From Gammaproteobacteria bacterium (GTDB taxonomy: Bacteria; Pseudomonadota; Gammaproteobacteria; Steroidobacterales; Foliamicaceae), in NCBI GenBank assembly GCA_026707445.1, contig JAPOWV010000029.1, positions 1 through 40,628 on the forward strand: DNA of 40,628 nucleotides, in the 5' to 3' direction. Made by a program: the position numbers and the translations under genes. The notes beneath the pieces are model-generated. The model saw nothing but the letters and a program-made list of their open reading frames with translations, was not told the DNA's origin and ran no database searches. Every line of letters begins with the position of its first letter. Position 1 is the first letter of the stretch. Below, piece after piece: positions 36,925-40,628 of this stretch.

Positions 36925-37896
36925 ATGCCTGAGAAGAAACGGTTCATCGAGGAGGCGCGCCGGGTCCTGCGAATGGAGGCGAGGGCCGTGGCGGACCTCG
37001 AAGAGCGACTGGGCAGGGAATTCGAGACCGCCTGCGGGCTATGCCTGAAGACCGAAGGCCGTGTCGTGGTTACCGGCATGGGGAAGTCAGGCCATATCGC
37101 CGGCAAGATCGCCGCCACGCTGGCCAGCACCGGCACCCCGGCATTCTTCATGCATACGGGCGAGGCCGGCCACGGCGACCTGGGCATGATCACGCCCGAA
37201 GACGTTGTGATCGCTCTATCGAATTCCGGCGAAACCGAGGAAATCGTCCGCCTGCTGCCGATGCTCAGGAGCGCGGGCGTTCCCCTGATCGCGATGACCG
37301 GTCAGGAGGATTCGACGCTGGCCCGCCACGCCACGGCGGTCCTCGACGCGCAGGTGCGGGAAGAAGCCTGTCCGCTCAATCTCGCTCCCACCTCCAGCAC
37401 TACCGCGATGCTGGCGCTCGGCGACGCGCTGGCGGTTGCCCTGCTCAAGGCGCGCGGCTTTACTCCCGAGGAATTCGCCCGTACCCATCCCGGCGGCCGG
37501 CTGGGGCGGCGCCTTCTGGTGCGGGTATCGGACGTGATGCGCACCGGCGCCGACATCCCGCAGGTGGCCCCGACCGCCACGCTGGCCGACGGGCTTCTGG
37601 AAATGAGCCGCAAGGGCCTGGGAATGACCGCGATTACCGACGATGGCGGGCGTCCCCTGGGGGTATTCACGGACGGTGACCTGCGTCGCGCCATGGATCG
37701 CGAGGTCGATTTGAAGAGGACTCGCATGGCCGACGTCATGACCGGAGGAGGACGGTCGGTGGCGCCGGACCTGCTGGCTTCGGCAGCGGTGACGGAAATG
37801 AAACAGCGCAGGATCACCGCGCTGATGGTCGTGGCGGATGGTTGCCTGGTCGGCGCATTCAATATTCACGACCTGATGCGGGCCGGCGTGGTTTAG
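36925..37896 (+). CDS. kdsD: D-arabinose 5-phosphate isomerase
   Basis: Converts ribulose 5-phosphate to arabinose 5-phosphate, the first step toward Kdo for LPS. The 323 residues comprise an N-terminal SIS domain (about 35-175: TGMGKSGHIAGKIAATLASTGTPAFF, ALSNSGETEEIVRLLP, then CPLNLAPTSSTTAMLALGDALAV and THPGGRLGRRL) and two CBS domains at the C-terminus (about 200-320). The start ATG 36925 follows yrbG by 33 bases. Confidence 0.97.
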   Translation: MPEKKRFIEEARRVLRMEARAVADLEERLGREFETACGLCLKTEGRVVVTGMGKSGHIAGKIAATLASTGTPAFFMHTGEAGHGDLGMITPEDVVIALSNSGETEEIVRLLPMLRSAGVPLIAMTGQEDSTLARHATAVLDAQVREEACPLNLAPTSSTTAMLALGDALAVALLKARGFTPEEFARTHPGGRLGRRLLVRVSDVMRTGADIPQVAPTATLADGLLEMSRKGLGMTAITDDGGRPLGVFTDGDLRRAMDREVDLKRTRMADVMTGGGRSVAPDLLASAAVTEMKQRRITALMVVADGCLVGAFNIHDLMRAGVV

Positions 37897-37910
37897 GGCC
37901 TGTTCCCGCT

Positions 37911-38417
37911 ATGCGCCCGCCGATATCCCTGCGCGATCGGGCGGCCGGCATTCGCCTGCTGGCGCTGGACGCCGACGGCGTGCTGACCGACGGGCGAATC
38001 TGCATTGCGGATGCGAGCGGGAGCGAATGGACGATGGGATTCTCGGTCAGAGACGGGCACGGTATCCGCCTCCTGATCAGGAGCGGCCTGGAAATCGCCG
38101 TGATCTCCGGCAGGGACAGCTACGGTTTGCGTTTGCGCCTCAGCGAACTGGGCATCCGCCGTTCGGCGCTTCGCTGCAGGGACAAGCAGGCAGCCCTGAC
38201 GGAAATGCTCGCGGAACTCGACCTTGAGCCCCGCCAGGCCGCTTTTGTCGGCGACGACGTGCCCGATCTGCCGGCCATGAGGCAAGCGGGGTTTGCCATT
38301 GCGGTTGCGGACGCCCACCCGGATGTGCGGGCGGCGGCTGACTGGGTGACGGCGCTGCCGGGAGGTCACGGGGCCGTTCGCGAAGTATGCGACTTCCTGT
38401 TGGCGGCGCAATCATGA
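37911..38417 (+). CDS. kdsC: 3-deoxy-D-manno-octulosonate 8-phosphate phosphatase
   Basis: HAD-superfamily phosphatase that releases Kdo from Kdo 8-phosphate. The 168-residue protein, one of the short cap-less HAD type, has the nucleophile motif ALDADGVLTDGR with D20 and D22, ISGRDS as motif II, and GDDVPDLPAMRQAG as the Mg-binding motif. The start ATG 37911 is fourteen bases after the kdsD stop; a longer frame begins inside kdsD and is not used. It overlaps lptC by four bases (ATGA). Confidence 0.95.
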   Translation: MRPPISLRDRAAGIRLLALDADGVLTDGRICIADASGSEWTMGFSVRDGHGIRLLIRSGLEIAVISGRDSYGLRLRLSELGIRRSALRCRDKQAALTEMLAELDLEPRQAAFVGDDVPDLPAMRQAGFAIAVADAHPDVRAAADWVTALPGGHGAVREVCDFLLAAQS

Positions 38418-39058
38418 GCCGATTGCGCCGCTACGCTCCGGCGCTGCTCCTGCTGGGCCTGGCCCTCGCGAGCCTGCTTCTTGTTTTGCGGACCGAGTCC
38501 ATTTCCGGGCCGGAACAGGCAAGTCTTGCCGGGAACTATTTCTTTCGCGACGCACGGATGACGCTGGCCGGAGAGGATGGCCGCGCGGCGCTTACCGTGA
38601 CTTCCGGCTCCGCCATACGGTCCCTGACAGAGTCTACGCTGAGGCTGGAACCGGTATCGATCCGCCGGAGCGGTCCCCAGGCGTGGGCGCTGGCGGCGGA
38701 TTCCGCGGAAATGCCCGGCGAAAACGCCGACATTGTTGCGCAAGGCAGTCTTCGCATGACCTTCGGCCCTTCCGGAGACTGGGCCGCGACGGCCCGGCGC
38801 GCCACGATCCCGCCCGACGGAACGAGCATCACGCTCACGGGAAACGTGCGCGTCCACAAACCCGAAGGAGGGGCGGGCGGATCGGCCATCTTCGGGGAAC
38901 ACATCATCCTTGAGCCAAGGGGCATGACGGCCCGGACCGACCGGCCCGTGCGGTTGCGGATCGGCGATTTTGAGTTCGAGGCGAACGGCCTTGACGCGCA
39001 AATCGGCGAGCAGGTCATTACACTTGAGTCCGATGTACGTTCAATCGGCAATCCCTGA
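38414..39058 (+). CDS. lptC: LPS export subunit LptC
   Basis: Single-pass inner-membrane protein that passes LPS from LptB2FG to LptA. The 214 residues have an N-terminal membrane helix (about 8-26) then a beta-jellyroll of the LptC/OstA kind, with ARMTLAGEDGRAALTV, LTGNVRVHKPEGG and LRIGDFEFEANGLDAQIGE. The start is ATG 38414, overlapping the kdsC TGA. Sequence identity in LptC is always low, so the assignment rests on size, topology and position between kdsC and lptA. Confidence 0.9.
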   Translation: MSRLRRYAPALLLLGLALASLLLVLRTESISGPEQASLAGNYFFRDARMTLAGEDGRAALTVTSGSAIRSLTESTLRLEPVSIRRSGPQAWALAADSAEMPGENADIVAQGSLRMTFGPSGDWAATARRATIPPDGTSITLTGNVRVHKPEGGAGGSAIFGEHIILEPRGMTARTDRPVRLRIGDFEFEANGLDAQIGEQVITLESDVRSIGNP

Positions 39059-39633
39059 CGCACTGCGCGCGATCGTTCTGGCGGCGTTCCTGCTGCCGGC
39101 CGCGGCGTATTCGCAGGAGGGTTCCGCCGAACCGGAATCCAAGCTTCAGATCGACGCGGGCGCCGGCCGCTACGACGCCGCTACCGGCCGCATGACCCTC
39201 ACGAGCGTCCGGATCAGCGAGGCAGGCTACGAAATAATCGCCGATCAGGCCGACAGCGACTCTTTCGACTTGACGGATGCGACCTGGAACTTCCTGGGCA
39301 ACGTGAGCTTTCGCGCGCTTACCGCGAGCCTGACCTGCGATTCGGCCGAACTCCGTTTCGAGGACGACCGGCTCAAAGGCGCCACCGTTCGCGGCGACCC
39401 GGTGCGGATGCGCAATGAAGGAGACGTGGTGATCGAAGGCAATGCCGCGGCCGTGGAATACGACGCGGAATCGCAATTGGTCCGCTTCATGGGCGGAGCG
39501 GTCCTGGAAACCCGGGCAAGCCGGGTCGCCGGCCAATCGATTTCCTACGATCTACGCAACGAAACCGTGACGGTCAATCCGCCGGAAGGAGAGCCCGTCC
39601 TGTTCACCTTCGACTTCTTCACTTCCGACGAGG

Positions 39634-39647
<14 letters not shown>
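39033..39647 (+). CDS. lptA: LPS periplasmic bridge protein LptA
   Basis: Periplasmic OstA-like protein that forms the LPS bridge across the cell envelope. The start ATG 39033 (MYVQSAIPDALRAIVLAAFLL) begins a signal peptide likely cut near AAAYSQ; the remaining repeats of beta strands (for example GDPVRMRNEGDVVIEGNAAAVEYDA and LVRFMGGAVLETRASRVAGQSISYDLRNETV) match the family. The frame overlaps lptC by 26 bases. The C-terminus (DEDEEP) is acidic. It overlaps lptB by 14 bases. Confidence 0.9.
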
Positions 39648-40359
<712 letters not shown>

Positions 40360-40414
40360 CGCCGGCATTCCTTCGAACGTGGACCTGATCGACTACCGCT
40401 GACAGACTGGACTG

Positions 40415-40628
40415 ATGCGCCTTTCATGGAACGAGGTCCGGGTCCGCGCGGCCACATTCGCCGACGAATGGAGCAATGCGGTTCGCGAGACGAGCGAAAC
40501 GCACAGCTTCTACAACGCCTTCTTCCGGGTGTTCGGCGTCGAGCGTCGCTCGGTGGCGCGCTATGAGGAGCACGTAGCGAAGCTCGACAACAGTTCCGGC
40601 TTCATCGACCTGTTCTGGCCCGGCGTCC
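40415..40628 (+). CDS. MmeI-type DNA methyltransferase/restriction enzyme, N-terminal fragment cut by window edge
   Basis: The first 71 codons (MRLSWNEVRVRAATFADEW..., then SFYNAFFRVFGVERRSVARYEEHVAKLD and SGFIDLFWPGV) closely resemble the N-terminal domain of MmeI-like class I DNA methyltransferases, found in single-chain type IIL/IIG restriction-modification enzymes and related defence methyltransferases. The usual full length exceeds 900 residues, so most lies outside. The start ATG 40415 has no strong ribosome binding site. Being only 55 bp past lptB, it marks the start of a new, probably acquired, segment. Confidence 0.75.
   Translation, partial: MRLSWNEVRVRAATFADEWSNAVRETSETHSFYNAFFRVFGVERRSVARYEEHVAKLDNSSGFIDLFWPGV

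Noticed and set aside
38704..38713. Further copy of the palindrome core (TTCCGCGGAA) in lptC
   Set aside because: Only the 10-bp centre matches; flanks differ from GATG/CATC. Chance is likely in GC-rich DNA.

Overview
The window reads as a high-GC, LPS-making gammaproteobacterium. The evidence is gene order: lpoA-yraN-diaA next to rsmI, ibaG-murA back to back with yrbG-kdsD-kdsC-lptC-lptA-lptB, sspA-sspB, and glmM-tpiA-secG-tRNA-Leu-nuoA-N. I cannot name a genus. No CRISPR array, rRNA, phage or transposase gene was seen.

Layout. (1) Positions 1-1420: the 5' part of an HpaB-type flavin-dependent aromatic hydroxylase (minus) diverges from a small NTF2/SnoaL-like protein (plus). (2) Positions 1413-23629: 22 minus-strand genes with no gap above about 55 bp. 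Read from high to low coordinate they are metK, ahcY, a UbiD-family decarboxylase, glmM, tpiA, secG, tRNA-Leu(GAG), all 14 complex I genes (nuoA to nuoN) and a DASS/SLC13 anion transporter. The NuoG is the short form of about 690 residues. (3) Positions 23775-29534: an accessory block that looks less GC-rich than its surroundings. It holds a translationally coupled pair of exported hydrolases (an SNase-fold nuclease and a 988-residue subtilase), a DUF222/HNH protein that has lost half of its HNH core and carries four copies of a short DNA palindrome, and a RelB/RelE toxin-antitoxin pair with a clear promoter and operators. (4) Positions 29626-33333: rsmI diverges, with no spacer, from lpoA-yraN-diaA. 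(5) Positions 33326-35890 (minus): ibaG-murA-sspA-sspB. (6) Positions 35926-40359 (plus): yrbG-kdsD-kdsC-lptC-lptA-lptB, which makes Kdo precursors and the LPS transport bridge. (7) From 40415: the start of an MmeI-type DNA methyltransferase/restriction enzyme, where rpoN would often be found.

How the parts work together: NADH oxidation and proton pumping (nuo), methyl-cycle chemistry (metK, ahcY), peptidoglycan precursor supply and its regulation (glmM, murA, lpoA), LPS assembly (kdsD, kdsC, lptCAB) and protein quality control (sspAB). These are conserved chromosomal functions. The most unusual content is the 23.8-29.5 kb block. Start codons were corrected from the open frames where neighbouring stops, ribosome binding sites and family N-termini required it.
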